This document shows positions 1-7,110 of a stretch of 7,369 nt of DNA, in pieces. Under the pieces are notes generated by a model. The model was given only the letters and a program-made list of their open reading frames with translations, was not told where the DNA came from and ran no database searches. Origin of the DNA: an uncultured Collinsella sp. (lineage in GTDB: Bacteria; Actinomycetota; Coriobacteriia; Coriobacteriales; Coriobacteriaceae); NCBI GenBank assembly GCA_938023085.1, contig CALHDP010000150.1:1-7369 (forward strand). Direction: 5' to 3'. A program made the translations under genes and the position numbers. Each line of letters opens with the position of its first letter. Within the stretch, counting starts at the first letter, position 1.

Positions 1-20
1 CCGTACGCTTGAACTGAGAA

Positions 21-50
21 GGGGGAGGCCTCGCGGCCTCCCCCTTTTTT
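21..50 (+). terminator. Strong intrinsic terminator of the upstream unit
   Basis: A perfect 10-bp stem (21-30 with 35-44) closes on the tetraloop TCGC and is followed by six T residues (45-50). This is a textbook rho-independent terminator for transcription entering from the left. The reading frame starting at base 1 (Pro-Tyr-Ala) meets TGA at 10-12, only 8 nt before the stem, so these first bases may be the very end of an upstream gene that cannot be identified. In the reverse direction the stem would be followed only by a weak T-tract, so plus-strand use is favoured. Confidence 0.93.
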
Positions 51-64
51 GCGTTTACGGGCTT

Positions 65-94
65 TTGTCTCACATAGTAGCTGTGTTTTATAAC
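65..94 (+). promoter_or_regulatory. Possible upstream sigma-70-type promoter
   Basis: TTGTCT at 65-70 and TATAAC at 89-94 are separated by 18 bp. Both hexamers are imperfect. The site lies between the upstream terminator and the first gene, so it could be a second start for the operon. It was judged by eye only and is weaker than the site just downstream. Confidence 0.3.
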
Positions 95-100
95 CCTCGT

Positions 101-130
101 TTGTCGCATCTTCTGTGAACGGGCTACAAT
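101..130 (+). promoter_or_regulatory. Likely main promoter of the acpS-tsaD operon
   Basis: TTGTCG at 101-106 resembles a -35 box and TACAAT at 125-130 resembles a -10 box, with 18 bp between them. Transcription would begin near 136-138, giving a short leader of about 23 nt before the acpS start at 160. The site follows a strong terminator and precedes six genes with no other substantial gap, so it is the natural operon promoter. No operator or riboswitch is recognisable in the leader. Confidence 0.55.
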
Positions 131-149
131 AACTTAGTCTGTGCGATAT

Positions 150-156
150 GGAGGTG
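150..156 (+). promoter_or_regulatory. Ribosome binding site that fixes the acpS start
   Basis: GGAGGTG lies a few bases before ATG at 160. An in-frame ATG at 148 overlaps this Shine-Dalgarno sequence and has no good one of its own. The protein therefore most likely starts at 160 (Met-Ala-Glu-Ala), four residues later than the longest reading frame. Confidence 0.85.
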
Positions 157-159
157 AAC

Positions 160-699
160 ATGGCTGAAGCTGGTATCGGCGTTGATATCGTCGAGATTTC
201 CCGTATGAAATCAATTCTTGAAAAGACGCCGTCGTTTGCTCGGCGTGTGTTTACCGAAGAAGAGCGTGCGTATTGTGATGCATCATCGCGTCCCGCTGCT
301 CACTATGCCAGCCGCTTTGCTTCGCGCGAGGCGGTACTTAAAGCTCTCGGCACGGGTTTTAGTCAAGGCGTTGGTCGCAAGGATGTTTCGGTTACGCGTG
401 ATAAACTCGGCAAACCGAAGGCGCTGCTTTCGGGCCGTGCTCTCGAGATCGCTCAAGAGCTGGGTGTTGTTGAGGTCGCTCTTTCCATTACGCTTACAGG
501 AGACTTAGCCGTTGCGAATGCCATCGCGATTACCGCAGATGCTCGGCCTAAGCCAAAAGAGGAAAAGGTGAGTACCAAGAAACGCGTAGCGCAGACATTT
601 AAAGAGGCTCGCTCTGTTTTAGATGAGCTTGAGCAGCTGCAGAATTCAGCATTGACGGAGCACCTGGGCGATGCTTCGCAAGATACGCTAGGAGCATAG
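160..699 (+). CDS. acpS: Holo-[acyl-carrier-protein] synthase with C-terminal extension
   Basis: This enzyme transfers 4'-phosphopantetheine from coenzyme A to a serine of acyl carrier protein in the cytoplasm, switching on fatty acid synthesis. Residues from the start at 160 show the family signatures: GVDIVEISR with the metal ligand Asp9, and RFASREAVLKALGTG with Glu57 and Lys61. The region LSITLTGDLAVA (about 108-119) aligns with the usual S-x-S-H segment but has Leu where His is normal. Typical AcpS is about 120-130 residues, while this one has 179. The extra tail, from about 126, is rich in Lys, Glu and Leu and probably helical. The stop codon TAG directly abuts the next gene's ATG, and an AGGAG at 690-694 serves that gene. 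It is the first gene of the operon. The family assignment is firm; the role of the tail is unknown. Confidence 0.93.
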   Translation: MAEAGIGVDIVEISRMKSILEKTPSFARRVFTEEERAYCDASSRPAAHYASRFASREAVLKALGTGFSQGVGRKDVSVTRDKLGKPKALLSGRALEIAQELGVVEVALSITLTGDLAVANAIAITADARPKPKEEKVSTKKRVAQTFKEARSVLDELEQLQNSALTEHLGDASQDTLGA

Positions 700-2316
700 A
701 TGAAACCGGTTTTGAGTACCGAAGAAGTCGTTCGTCTCGAGGATATCATCGAACGCGAAGGGACTTCGAAGGCCGAGCTTATGGAGCTAGCGGGTGAGTT
801 TGCCGCCAACGAGGTCTTGAAGCTCAATCCCGATCGGGTTCTCGTTCTGGTCGGTTTTGGTAATAATGGCGGCGACGGTTGGGTTGCCGCCGATATTCTG
901 AGCCATAAGGGTGTGGACGTCGATATCGTTTCTCCGGTTGAGCCGGATGAGATTCCTGCTGCTCTGGCACGTCATGTTGCTCGTCGTACTGCCGGCCGCG
1001 ATGTGCACGTTTGCGTCGGCCCCTCGCGTGACGAACTCGAGGTTTTGATCGATAAGGCCGATGTTGTTGTCGATGCCATTTTTGGTACCGGTTTCCACGG
1101 GAATCTGCGTGCGCCGTTCTCCATCTGGATTCCTACGGTCAATGAATGCGCCGATTGTGTCGTATCCATTGATGTCCCCTCGGGCCTGAATGCCGAGACG
1201 GGCGTTGTTGATGACGACTGCATTCGTGCCGAGCATACGGTGACGATGATTGCGCCCAAGATTGGTCTGTATAGCGCTGATGGCCCTGAGTATGCTGGTG
1301 ATTTGATCTGCGGCAATCTTTACGACCGTCTTGACGAGGTCATCGATGATGTCGACCACGCCGCCGAGATTGTCGAGCCCGGTGACTTAGTTGATTACTT
1401 TGCTCCACTACCTACGAATATCGATAAGTATTCCCGTGGCTCTGTGCTTATTGTCGCCGGATCTGCGCAATATCCTGGTGCTGCCATTATGGCGGCCAAG
1501 TCTGCAGCTCGCGCGGGTGCTGGTTACGTGGCAGTCGCGGCTCCTGACGCCTGCGCCAATCTTATTCGCATGGCACTTCCTTCGATTCCCGTCTTTGCTA
1601 TTCCGTCTGATTCCCGCGGCTCCTTTGGCGCCGCTGCGCGCATGACGGTGTGCGAGATTGCAAAGAAGTACAGCTGTGTACTGTGCGGTCCCGGTATGAC
1701 GACATCTGCCGGCGCTATGCAGGTGGTTTCGGGCTTGCTCGAGCTTGATGTGCCGCTTATCTTGGACGCCGATGCACTCAACTGCCTTGCTAAGATTGCC
1801 ATTGACGGTATTGATAGTAATCCCGAGATGTATCGTCGCGAGCAGCCGTTGGTTATGACGCCGCACTATCGTGAGCTTTCGCGTCTGGTTGCCGGCGACG
1901 AGGTGAACGACCTTGGTACCGCGATTGCGGCCGCGCAGAAGGTTGTCTGGGCTGCAGGCTCCGACAATCTGGTGGTCATTGCCAAGGGGCCGACGACGGC
2001 TATCTGTGGCGTTGAGCGTGTGCTGCTGCCGCTCTCGGGTCCGGCTTCTCTGGCAACTGCCGGTTCGGGTGATGTTCTCGCGGGTATTTTGGCCGGCACG
2101 CTTGCCACCATGCGCGACGAGATGGATCGTTGGGAGTTGCTGTATTCGTACGCCGTCGCACTTCACAGCTACGCCGGTTTTGCTGCGGCGACGGAGTATG
2201 GTGAGAAGAGCGTCATCGCGACCGATCTTATCGACTTGATCGGTCCTGCCATGGAACTGGCGGCAAAGGATGCGCTCGAAGATCTGGGAATCATGGACGA
2301 AGGGTCGGATGACTAA
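700..2316 (+). CDS. nnr: Bifunctional NAD(P)HX epimerase / ADP- or ATP-dependent NAD(P)HX dehydratase
   Basis: This is a cytoplasmic metabolite-repair enzyme. The N-terminal domain interconverts R- and S-NAD(P)HX, and the C-terminal domain dehydrates S-NAD(P)HX back to NAD(P)H. The 538 residues match the usual two-domain length. The epimerase domain (about 1-225) shows GNNGGDG at 54-60, VVDAIFGTG at 123-131 with a likely catalytic Asp125, IDVPSG at 157-162 and APKIGL at 185-190. The dehydratase domain (about 235-525) shows RGSVLIVAGS at 246-255, the Ala/Gly-rich helix at 260-275, GPG at 330-332, LDADALN at 355-361, MTPHYREL at 386-393, and the nucleotide-binding ATAGSGDVLAGILAG at 452-466. 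The TPH segment lacks the common Pro-Gly after His. The start abuts the acpS stop and has AGGAG at 690-694, suggesting translational coupling. The nearest alternative would be a different domain order, which is not seen. Confidence 0.95.
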   Translation: MKPVLSTEEVVRLEDIIEREGTSKAELMELAGEFAANEVLKLNPDRVLVLVGFGNNGGDGWVAADILSHKGVDVDIVSPVEPDEIPAALARHVARRTAGRDVHVCVGPSRDELEVLIDKADVVVDAIFGTGFHGNLRAPFSIWIPTVNECADCVVSIDVPSGLNAETGVVDDDCIRAEHTVTMIAPKIGLYSADGPEYAGDLICGNLYDRLDEVIDDVDHAAEIVEPGDLVDYFAPLPTNIDKYSRGSVLIVAGSAQYPGAAIMAAKSAARAGAGYVAVAAPDACANLIRMALPSIPVFAIPSDSRGSFGAAARMTVCEIAKKYSCVLCGPGMTTSAGAMQVVSGLLELDVPLILDADALNCLAKIAIDGIDSNPEMYRREQPLVMTPHYRELSRLVAGDEVNDLGTAIAAAQKVVWAAGSDNLVVIAKGPTTAICGVERVLLPLSGPASLATAGSGDVLAGILAGTLATMRDEMDRWELLYSYAVALHSYAGFAAATEYGEKSVIATDLIDLIGPAMELAAKDALEDLGIMDEGSDD

Positions 2317-2318
2317 TC

Positions 2319-3464
2319 ATGAATAAAGCCGATTTGACGCGCTGGTCCTGGGTCGAGATCGACCGCGGGGCGCTCCGTCGCAACACGAGGGCCTATAAGA
2401 ACTTGCTGAATCCACGTCAGCGCCTGTGCTGCGTGGTCAAGGCCGATGCTTATGGTCATGGAGCTGTTGAGTGCGCCAAGATCATGTATTCGGCCGGTGC
2501 CGACATGTTTGCCGTGGCGACGGTTAACGAGGGCGTTGAGCTCCGACAGGGCGGGATAACGAAACCCATCCTCATCCTAAGCGAGCCGCCTATCGAGGCC
2601 ATTCCGACGTTGCTCGAGTTTGATATCATGCCCTCGGTCTATACGTCTGACTTTGCTCTTGCGTATGGCGAATGTGCCGTCGCGGCGGGCAAGGTGGGCA
2701 AGTATCATCTCGCCATCGAGACGGGCATGAACCGCATCGGCGTACATTACACGCAGGTGCTCGACTTTGTCCGCGGTATAAATTTCCATCGCGGTATTCA
2801 GTGCGACGGCGTATTTACGCACTTCGCCACGGCCGATGAACCTTCGGGCTGGGACTACAAGCTGCAGTGTCAGCGCTTTACCGAGGCCGTTCAGGCCATT
2901 AAGGATGCGGGTTTTGAGTGCGGTATCGTGCACTGCGCCAACACGCCGTCCTCGATGCTCGACCCCTCGATGCATTTTGATATGATCCGCGCCGGCATTG
3001 GCTTGTATGGCATGCAGCCGTGCGAGCTGAGTGGCCGCGTGATGCAGCTTGATCCCGTTATGAGCGTCCATGCGCGTGTGACGCGCGTGGCACACCCTGC
3101 GATGGGTGAGGGCGTGGGCTACGGTTTTACCTACCGCGTACCGCGTACGCGCGTTCAGATCTGCACGCTGCCGATCGGTTATGCCGATGGCCTATCGCGT
3201 ACGCTTTCCAATCGTATGGATGTGCTGTATCGCGGCGAGCGCGTGCATCAGGTTGGCAATATCTGCATGGACCAGTTTATGGTCGCCATTCAGTCCAACC
3301 CGGCACACGAGATTCCCGAGGCCGAACATGGTGATGAGATGATTATTGTCGGCCGCGATGGCGATGCCGAGATCACTATGGACGAGATGGCGCGCCTACG
3401 CGGTACGATTAACTACGAGGTCGCCTGCGGCTTTGGCATGCGTCTCGACAAGGTCTACGTGTAG
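2319..3464 (+). CDS. alr: Alanine racemase, PLP-dependent
   Basis: The enzyme converts L-alanine to D-alanine for peptidoglycan precursors. The 381-residue length is typical. The PLP lysine sits in VVKADAYGHG (Lys41). TGMNRIGV (135-142) and RAGIGLYG (224-231) belong to the fold type III barrel. VGYG (266-269) carries the probable second catalytic base, Tyr268. IGYADGLSR (286-294) and NICMDQFMV (314-322) are characteristic of the C-terminal beta domain. The start lies 2 nt after the nnr stop with no strong Shine-Dalgarno (only AGGG at 2301-2304, far upstream), so translation probably depends on ribosomes finishing nnr. The acpS-nnr-alr order recurs in Gram-positive bacteria, which supports the call. 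All key residues are intact. Confidence 0.97.
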   Translation: MNKADLTRWSWVEIDRGALRRNTRAYKNLLNPRQRLCCVVKADAYGHGAVECAKIMYSAGADMFAVATVNEGVELRQGGITKPILILSEPPIEAIPTLLEFDIMPSVYTSDFALAYGECAVAAGKVGKYHLAIETGMNRIGVHYTQVLDFVRGINFHRGIQCDGVFTHFATADEPSGWDYKLQCQRFTEAVQAIKDAGFECGIVHCANTPSSMLDPSMHFDMIRAGIGLYGMQPCELSGRVMQLDPVMSVHARVTRVAHPAMGEGVGYGFTYRVPRTRVQICTLPIGYADGLSRTLSNRMDVLYRGERVHQVGNICMDQFMVAIQSNPAHEIPEAEHGDEMIIVGRDGDAEITMDEMARLRGTINYEVACGFGMRLDKVYV

Positions 3465-3472
3465 GAGCCGCT

Positions 3473-4093
3473 ATGGGCGTCATGCACATCCCCGGCCATA
3501 CCCATCAGGCACCACGTGAGGTCGCACTCGAGGAAATTGAGGCCGTTCTGGGCGATTGTCACCTCTGCCAGCTCTACCAGTCGCGTCACAATATCGTGTT
3601 TGGCGTGGGAAACCCCCGCGCTCGCGTGATGTTTATCGGTGAGGCGCCGGGTCGCAACGAGGATTTGCAGGGCGAGCCCTTTGTGGGGGCGGCAGGCGAG
3701 GATCTCAACGGCATTTTGTCGCTGGCGGGGCTCAAACGCGAAGACGTCTACGTTGCCAACGTGCTTAAGTGCCGCCCGCCGGGAAACCGCAATCCGCGTC
3801 CCGAGGAAGTGCTGGCTTGCTCGCCGTTTTTGCGTGAGCAGATTCGAAGCATCTGGCCTGATATTATCGTGACGCTCGGCAACCCCGCGACGCACTTTGT
3901 GCTTAAGACCGAGATTGGCATTACTAAGCTGCGCGGCAGGTTCCACCAGATGGGGCATTTTGTAGTAATGCCCACTTTTCATCCGGCAGCAGCGCTGCGC
4001 AATCCGGCGTGGCAGGAGCTGCTGGAGGAAGACTTTAAGATGCTGGGCGATTATCTGGAGCGACATCCCGCACCAGAGGACGCCTCGGAATAA
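3473..4093 (+). CDS. udg: Family 4 uracil-DNA glycosylase, [4Fe-4S]
   Basis: The protein excises uracil from DNA, starting base-excision repair of deaminated cytosine. Its 206 residues carry four cysteines in the family 4 pattern: Cys29-x-x-Cys32, Cys100 in KCRPPGNRNP, and Cys116. These would hold the iron-sulfur cluster. The active-site motif GEAPGRNED (56-64) and the segment TFHPAAALRNP (168-178), with the DNA-binding HPA, are both present. GEPFVGAAG (67-75) is also typical. The AGGAG at 3463-3467, overlapping the alr stop, sits 5 nt before ATG 3473 and favours this start over the in-frame ATG at 3482. Two TAA stops lie in tandem at 4091-4096. A DNA repair gene amid wall and tRNA genes has no obvious pathway link. 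The first 15 or so residues are poorly conserved in appearance. Confidence 0.95.
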   Translation: MGVMHIPGHTHQAPREVALEEIEAVLGDCHLCQLYQSRHNIVFGVGNPRARVMFIGEAPGRNEDLQGEPFVGAAGEDLNGILSLAGLKREDVYVANVLKCRPPGNRNPRPEEVLACSPFLREQIRSIWPDIIVTLGNPATHFVLKTEIGITKLRGRFHQMGHFVVMPTFHPAAALRNPAWQELLEEDFKMLGDYLERHPAPEDASE

Positions 4094-4105
4094 TAAGGAG
4101 CATAT

Positions 4106-4612
4106 ATGTCCCTGGAGCGCCTGGGGGTAGGTACTTACAAAACGACTTGCGCTGCCGATACGGAGTACTTTGGCGAGCTAATTGCACCGTGCCTTGAGGA
4201 CGGCGATGTGCTCATCCTGACCGGTGGCCTGGGAGTGGGCAAAACTCACTTTACCAAGGGCGTCTCGCGCGGGCTGGGCGATGGGCATATGGTTACGAGT
4301 CCTACGTTTGCGCTCATGGCCGTTCACGATCAAGGTCGTATTCCGCTGTTTCACTTTGATCTATACCGCCTGGAGCATGCCTACGAGCTCGAGGATACGG
4401 GCATTTTCGATGTGCTGGGCTATGAGGGTGCTTGCCTGCTGGAATGGGGCGAACAATTCCAGGACGAGCTGACGGCTGAGTATCTTTCGGTGACGCTCAA
4501 GCGTGATGAGGGCGACAGCGATGTGCGAACGATAACGCTTGAGGCGCACGGTGACCGCGCAATGGAGCTTTCCCATTTGATTGATAAGGCTGTACAAGAT
4601 GAGCTTGCATAA
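4106..4612 (+). CDS. tsaE: tRNA threonylcarbamoyladenosine biosynthesis ATPase TsaE
   Basis: TsaE is the small P-loop ATPase that binds the TsaB-TsaD pair and is needed for turnover in making t6A at position 37 of ANN-decoding tRNAs. The 168 residues contain the Walker A sequence GGLGVGKTHFT (40-50), the switch-like VTSPTFAL (63-70), the Walker B-like FHFDLYRL (82-89) and LLEWGEQ (111-117), all in the family's usual order. AAGGAG at 4095-4100 is 5 nt from the ATG. The gene ends 14 nt inside the start of the TsaB-RimI-TsaD gene, so the partners of the same complex are translationally coupled. The C-terminal 30 residues look variable and acidic. Confidence 0.96.
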   Translation: MSLERLGVGTYKTTCAADTEYFGELIAPCLEDGDVLILTGGLGVGKTHFTKGVSRGLGDGHMVTSPTFALMAVHDQGRIPLFHFDLYRLEHAYELEDTGIFDVLGYEGACLLEWGEQFQDELTAEYLSVTLKRDEGDSDVRTITLEAHGDRAMELSHLIDKAVQDELA

Positions 4613-6983
4613 CGACAACGCGCTGGTGGTGGCGCTCGATACCTCGACCGACATGCTTGCCTGCGCGGCAAGCTGGATTGATGGGCAGACGGGCGAGACG
4701 AAGCTCGTGAGTGGCGACCACATGTGTCGCCGTCACGCCAACGTTGAGCTCGTGAATACCGTTGATGGCGTGCTGGCTCAAGCCGGTCTGGATCGCAGCG
4801 ATGTTGGTTGCTATGTGGTCGGTCGCGGCCCGGGGTCGTTTACGGGTGTGCGCATCGGCATCTCCACTGCCAAGGGCCTCGCGCGTGGTGCCAATGTTCC
4901 GCTGCTGGGCGTGTCGACGCTCGACGCTTGCGCTTGGACGGCGTGGAAGGCTGGCGTGCGCGGCAAGCTTGGTATCTTGGCCGATGCTATGCGCGGTGAG
5001 GTATATCCGGCGCTGTATATGCTGGTTGATGAGGGTCCCGAGCGTCAATTTGAGCGCGAACACGTGGTCAAGGCCGCCGTGGCGCTCGATGAGTGGCGCC
5101 GAGCAGCGGACTGGGACCAGGTTCAGCTGACCGGTGACGGTCTCGTGCGCTATGGCAAGCTGCTGGGTGAGGACGAGACCGCCCGCTGCGTGGAGCGCGA
5201 CCTGTGGTGGCCTTCGGGCGAGGGCTTGCTGCTCGCGCACGCTGCGGGTGACGGCGATCCGGCCCGCGTCCTGCCGATTTACACGCGCCTTTCGGATGCC
5301 GAGGAAAACGAGCGCAAGCGTCTTGGTCTTGCCGAGAGTGCGCAGAGCGGAATTACGGGCGTTGCCGATGAGCTCGCCGGTCGTCATCTGCAGTTCCGTC
5401 CCATGGGCGCGGCGGATGCCGAGGGCGCGAGCGCGCTGGAGGCTGCCTGCTTTGAAGGTGCCGGACACGAGGCGTGGACGCCGGGCATGTTCCTGTCCGA
5501 ACTGGGCGAGGACGTCGCTGCGCCGCGTAGTTGGTGGGTGGCACACGACGACGGCAAGCTACTGGGCCTTGCCGGCGGTATGGTCGTGGACGGTGATGTG
5601 CAGATTCTGGATGTCGCCGTCGACCCGGCACATCGCCGTGAGGGCATTGCCCGCAAGCTGCTGTCGCATGTGAGCTATGATGCCCAGATGCTCGGCTGCA
5701 CCACGGCTTCGCTCGAGGTCGAGGACGGCAACGAGGGAGCGATCGCGCTTTATAACGCTCTGGGCTTTACCGAGGCAGGACGGCGCCGCGGCTACTATGG
5801 TGCCGGCAAGGATGCCATCGTCATGACGGCTCCGCTGCCCCTGGTGCTTCCGGTCGACAATGCTTCGCCCGAGCCGACGGCGGCAGAGCAGCGCGTATGG
5901 CCGCTGCCTGCTCCTGGGCGCTCCGAGGGGGAGCGTGCCGAAATTGAGCGCCGCCGCCTAGTGCTCGCTATCGAGAGTTCCTGCGACGAGACGGCCGTGG
6001 CGATTATCGATGCGGATGGCAATATGCTGGCCAACCAGGTGTCGACGCAGATTGATTTTCACGCCCGCTTTGGCGGCGTGGTGCCCGAGATCGCCTCGCG
6101 CAAACACGTCGAGGTGATTGTGAGTGTCGTGGATGCGGCGCTCGAGGATGCCGCAGCATCGCTTGGTCTTGAGGATGGAGCCATTGCCCCCAGCGAGCTT
6201 GCCGCCGTGGGCGTGACACAGGGTCCGGGCTTGGTGGGCGCGCTCGTGGTTGGCGTCGCCTTCGCCAAGGGCTTTGCCTACGCTGCCGGCAAGCCGCTCG
6301 TGTGCGTCAACCATCTGGAGGGGCACCTGTTTGCCAACCTGCTGGCGCAACCCGACCTCAAACCGCCGTTTATCTTCACGCTTGTCTCGGGTGGGCACAC
6401 CATGCTCGTGCACGTGAAGGCGTGGGGCGACTACGAGGTGCTCGGTGAGACGCTCGACGACGCTGTGGGCGAGGCCTTCGACAAGGTAGCCAAGGCATTG
6501 GGTCTGGGCTATCCCGGTGGCCCCATCATTTCCAAGCTGGCCGAGACGGGCAACCCCAAGGCGATCGATTTCCCCCGTGCGCTTAACAGCAGAGGAGACT
6601 ATCGCTTCTCGCTTTCGGGCCTTAAAACCGCTGTGACGCTCTACATTGAACAGGAGACCAAGGCCGGGCGCACGATTCACCTGCCCGATCTGGCAGCTTC
6701 GTTTGAGGCAGCTGTCTTTGACGTGCAGTACAAGAAGGCCAAAAACGCACTGCACGCTACCGGATGCAAGGAATACTGCATCGGTGGCGGCGTCTCGGCC
6801 AACCCGCATCTGCGCGAGATGATGATCAAGAAGCTTGGACGTCAGGGGATTCGCGTAACGGTGCCGCCCTTGTCTGCCTGTACCGATAACGCAGCCATGA
6901 TCGCGGAGGTCGCCCGCCGTAAATTCGACCGAGGTGAAATCTCGCCGTTCGACGTCGACGCCGATCCAAACATGACGCTGTAG
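4599..6983 (+). CDS. tsaB-rimI-tsaD: Three-domain fusion TsaB-RimI-TsaD
   Basis: One uninterrupted 794-residue frame carries three proteins that are usually separate. Residues about 8-235 are TsaB, the non-catalytic partner: GRGPGSFTGVRIG (75-87), DAMRGEVY (129-136) and LPIYTR (225-230). Residues about 264-415 are a GNAT acetyltransferase of the RimI type, which acetylates the N-terminal alanine of ribosomal protein S18: ILDVAVDP (336-343), the acetyl-CoA loop RREGIA (346-351) and LYNALGF (384-390). Residues about 453-794 are TsaD, which transfers the threonylcarbamoyl group to A37: ESSCDET (459-465), NHLEGH with metal ligands His572 and His576, VSGGHT (596-601), FSLSGLKTAV (670-679), GGGVSAN (729-735) and CTDNAAM with the ligand Asp763. 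The linkers are about 30 and 40 residues, the second rich in Pro, Glu and Arg. ATG 4599 overlaps tsaE and puts TsaB at its normal N-terminus. A TTG at 4581 is in frame but less likely. No key residue is missing. Confidence 0.95.
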   Translation: MSLHNDNALVVALDTSTDMLACAASWIDGQTGETKLVSGDHMCRRHANVELVNTVDGVLAQAGLDRSDVGCYVVGRGPGSFTGVRIGISTAKGLARGANVPLLGVSTLDACAWTAWKAGVRGKLGILADAMRGEVYPALYMLVDEGPERQFEREHVVKAAVALDEWRRAADWDQVQLTGDGLVRYGKLLGEDETARCVERDLWWPSGEGLLLAHAAGDGDPARVLPIYTRLSDAEENERKRLGLAESAQSGITGVADELAGRHLQFRPMGAADAEGASALEAACFEGAGHEAWTPGMFLSELGEDVAAPRSWWVAHDDGKLLGLAGGMVVDGDVQILDVAVDPAHRREGIARKLLSHVSYDAQMLGCTTASLEVEDGNEGAIALYNALGFTEAGRRRGYYGAGKDAIVMTAPLPLVLPVDNASPEPTAAEQRVWPLPAPGRSEGERAEIERRRLVLAIESSCDETAVAIIDADGNMLANQVSTQIDFHARFGGVVPEIASRKHVEVIVSVVDAALEDAAASLGLEDGAIAPSELAAVGVTQGPGLVGALVVGVAFAKGFAYAAGKPLVCVNHLEGHLFANLLAQPDLKPPFIFTLVSGGHTMLVHVKAWGDYEVLGETLDDAVGEAFDKVAKALGLGYPGGPIISKLAETGNPKAIDFPRALNSRGDYRFSLSGLKTAVTLYIEQETKAGRTIHLPDLAASFEAAVFDVQYKKAKNALHATGCKEYCIGGGVSANPHLREMMIKKLGRQGIRVTVPPLSACTDNAAMIAEVARRKFDRGEISPFDVDADPNMTL

Positions 6984-7041
6984 CTGGTACGGCGCGGTCC
7001 CCGGACGGAGGGGCCGGATATAAGGTTTCCTGCTCTACAGT

Positions 7042-7100
7042 CCTGCGCAAGACGAAGGCCACATTAAGTGGCCTTCTTTGCGTGCGGAACTCGCGATAAA
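7042..7100 (-). repeat. 59-nt structured repeat, copy A
   Basis: Read on the minus strand, these 59 nt match 7311-7369 on the plus strand at 51 of 59 positions. The 8 differences are confined to the 9-bp hairpin stem and make four compensated base-pair changes. The loop (TTAAT in this reading), the lower stem CGCAA/TTGCG, the GTC bulge, and the flanking single-stranded stretches are all identical. The copy sits inside the loop of the 33-bp inverted repeat and shares its innermost three bases. Confidence 0.9.
7046..7082 (+). terminator. Probable operon terminator hairpin
   Basis: GAAGGCCAC (7054-7062) pairs perfectly with GTGGCCTTC (7068-7076) around the loop ATTAA, and TTTG follows. A lower stem of CGCAA (7046-7050) and TTGCG (7078-7082) extends it, with a 3-nt bulge on one side and one nucleotide on the other. 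The T-tract is short, so termination strength is uncertain, but the position 70 nt after the last stop codon of the operon fits. The hairpin is the variable heart of the repeat copy at 7042-7100. Confidence 0.6.
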
Positions 7101-7110
7101 CCTTATATCC

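Noticed and set aside
148..159. Upstream ATG as the acpS start
   Set aside because: It overlaps the GGAGGTG that serves ATG 160 and has no Shine-Dalgarno sequence of its own.
4581..4598. TTG start for the TsaB-RimI-TsaD gene
   Set aside because: ATG 4599 gives a normal TsaB N-terminus. The TTG adds six residues without a ribosome binding site advantage.
4497..5546. Long minus-strand open frame of 349 codons opposite the end of tsaE and the TsaB-RimI part of the fusion
   Set aside because: It lies opposite genes with clear family motifs, has no recognisable domain, is rich in Arg, His and Ala as expected of an antisense shadow in GC-rich DNA, and lacks a ribosome binding site.
5958..6809. 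Minus-strand open frame of 283 codons opposite TsaD
   Set aside because: It is an antisense shadow of a well-supported conserved domain and no motif is recognisable.
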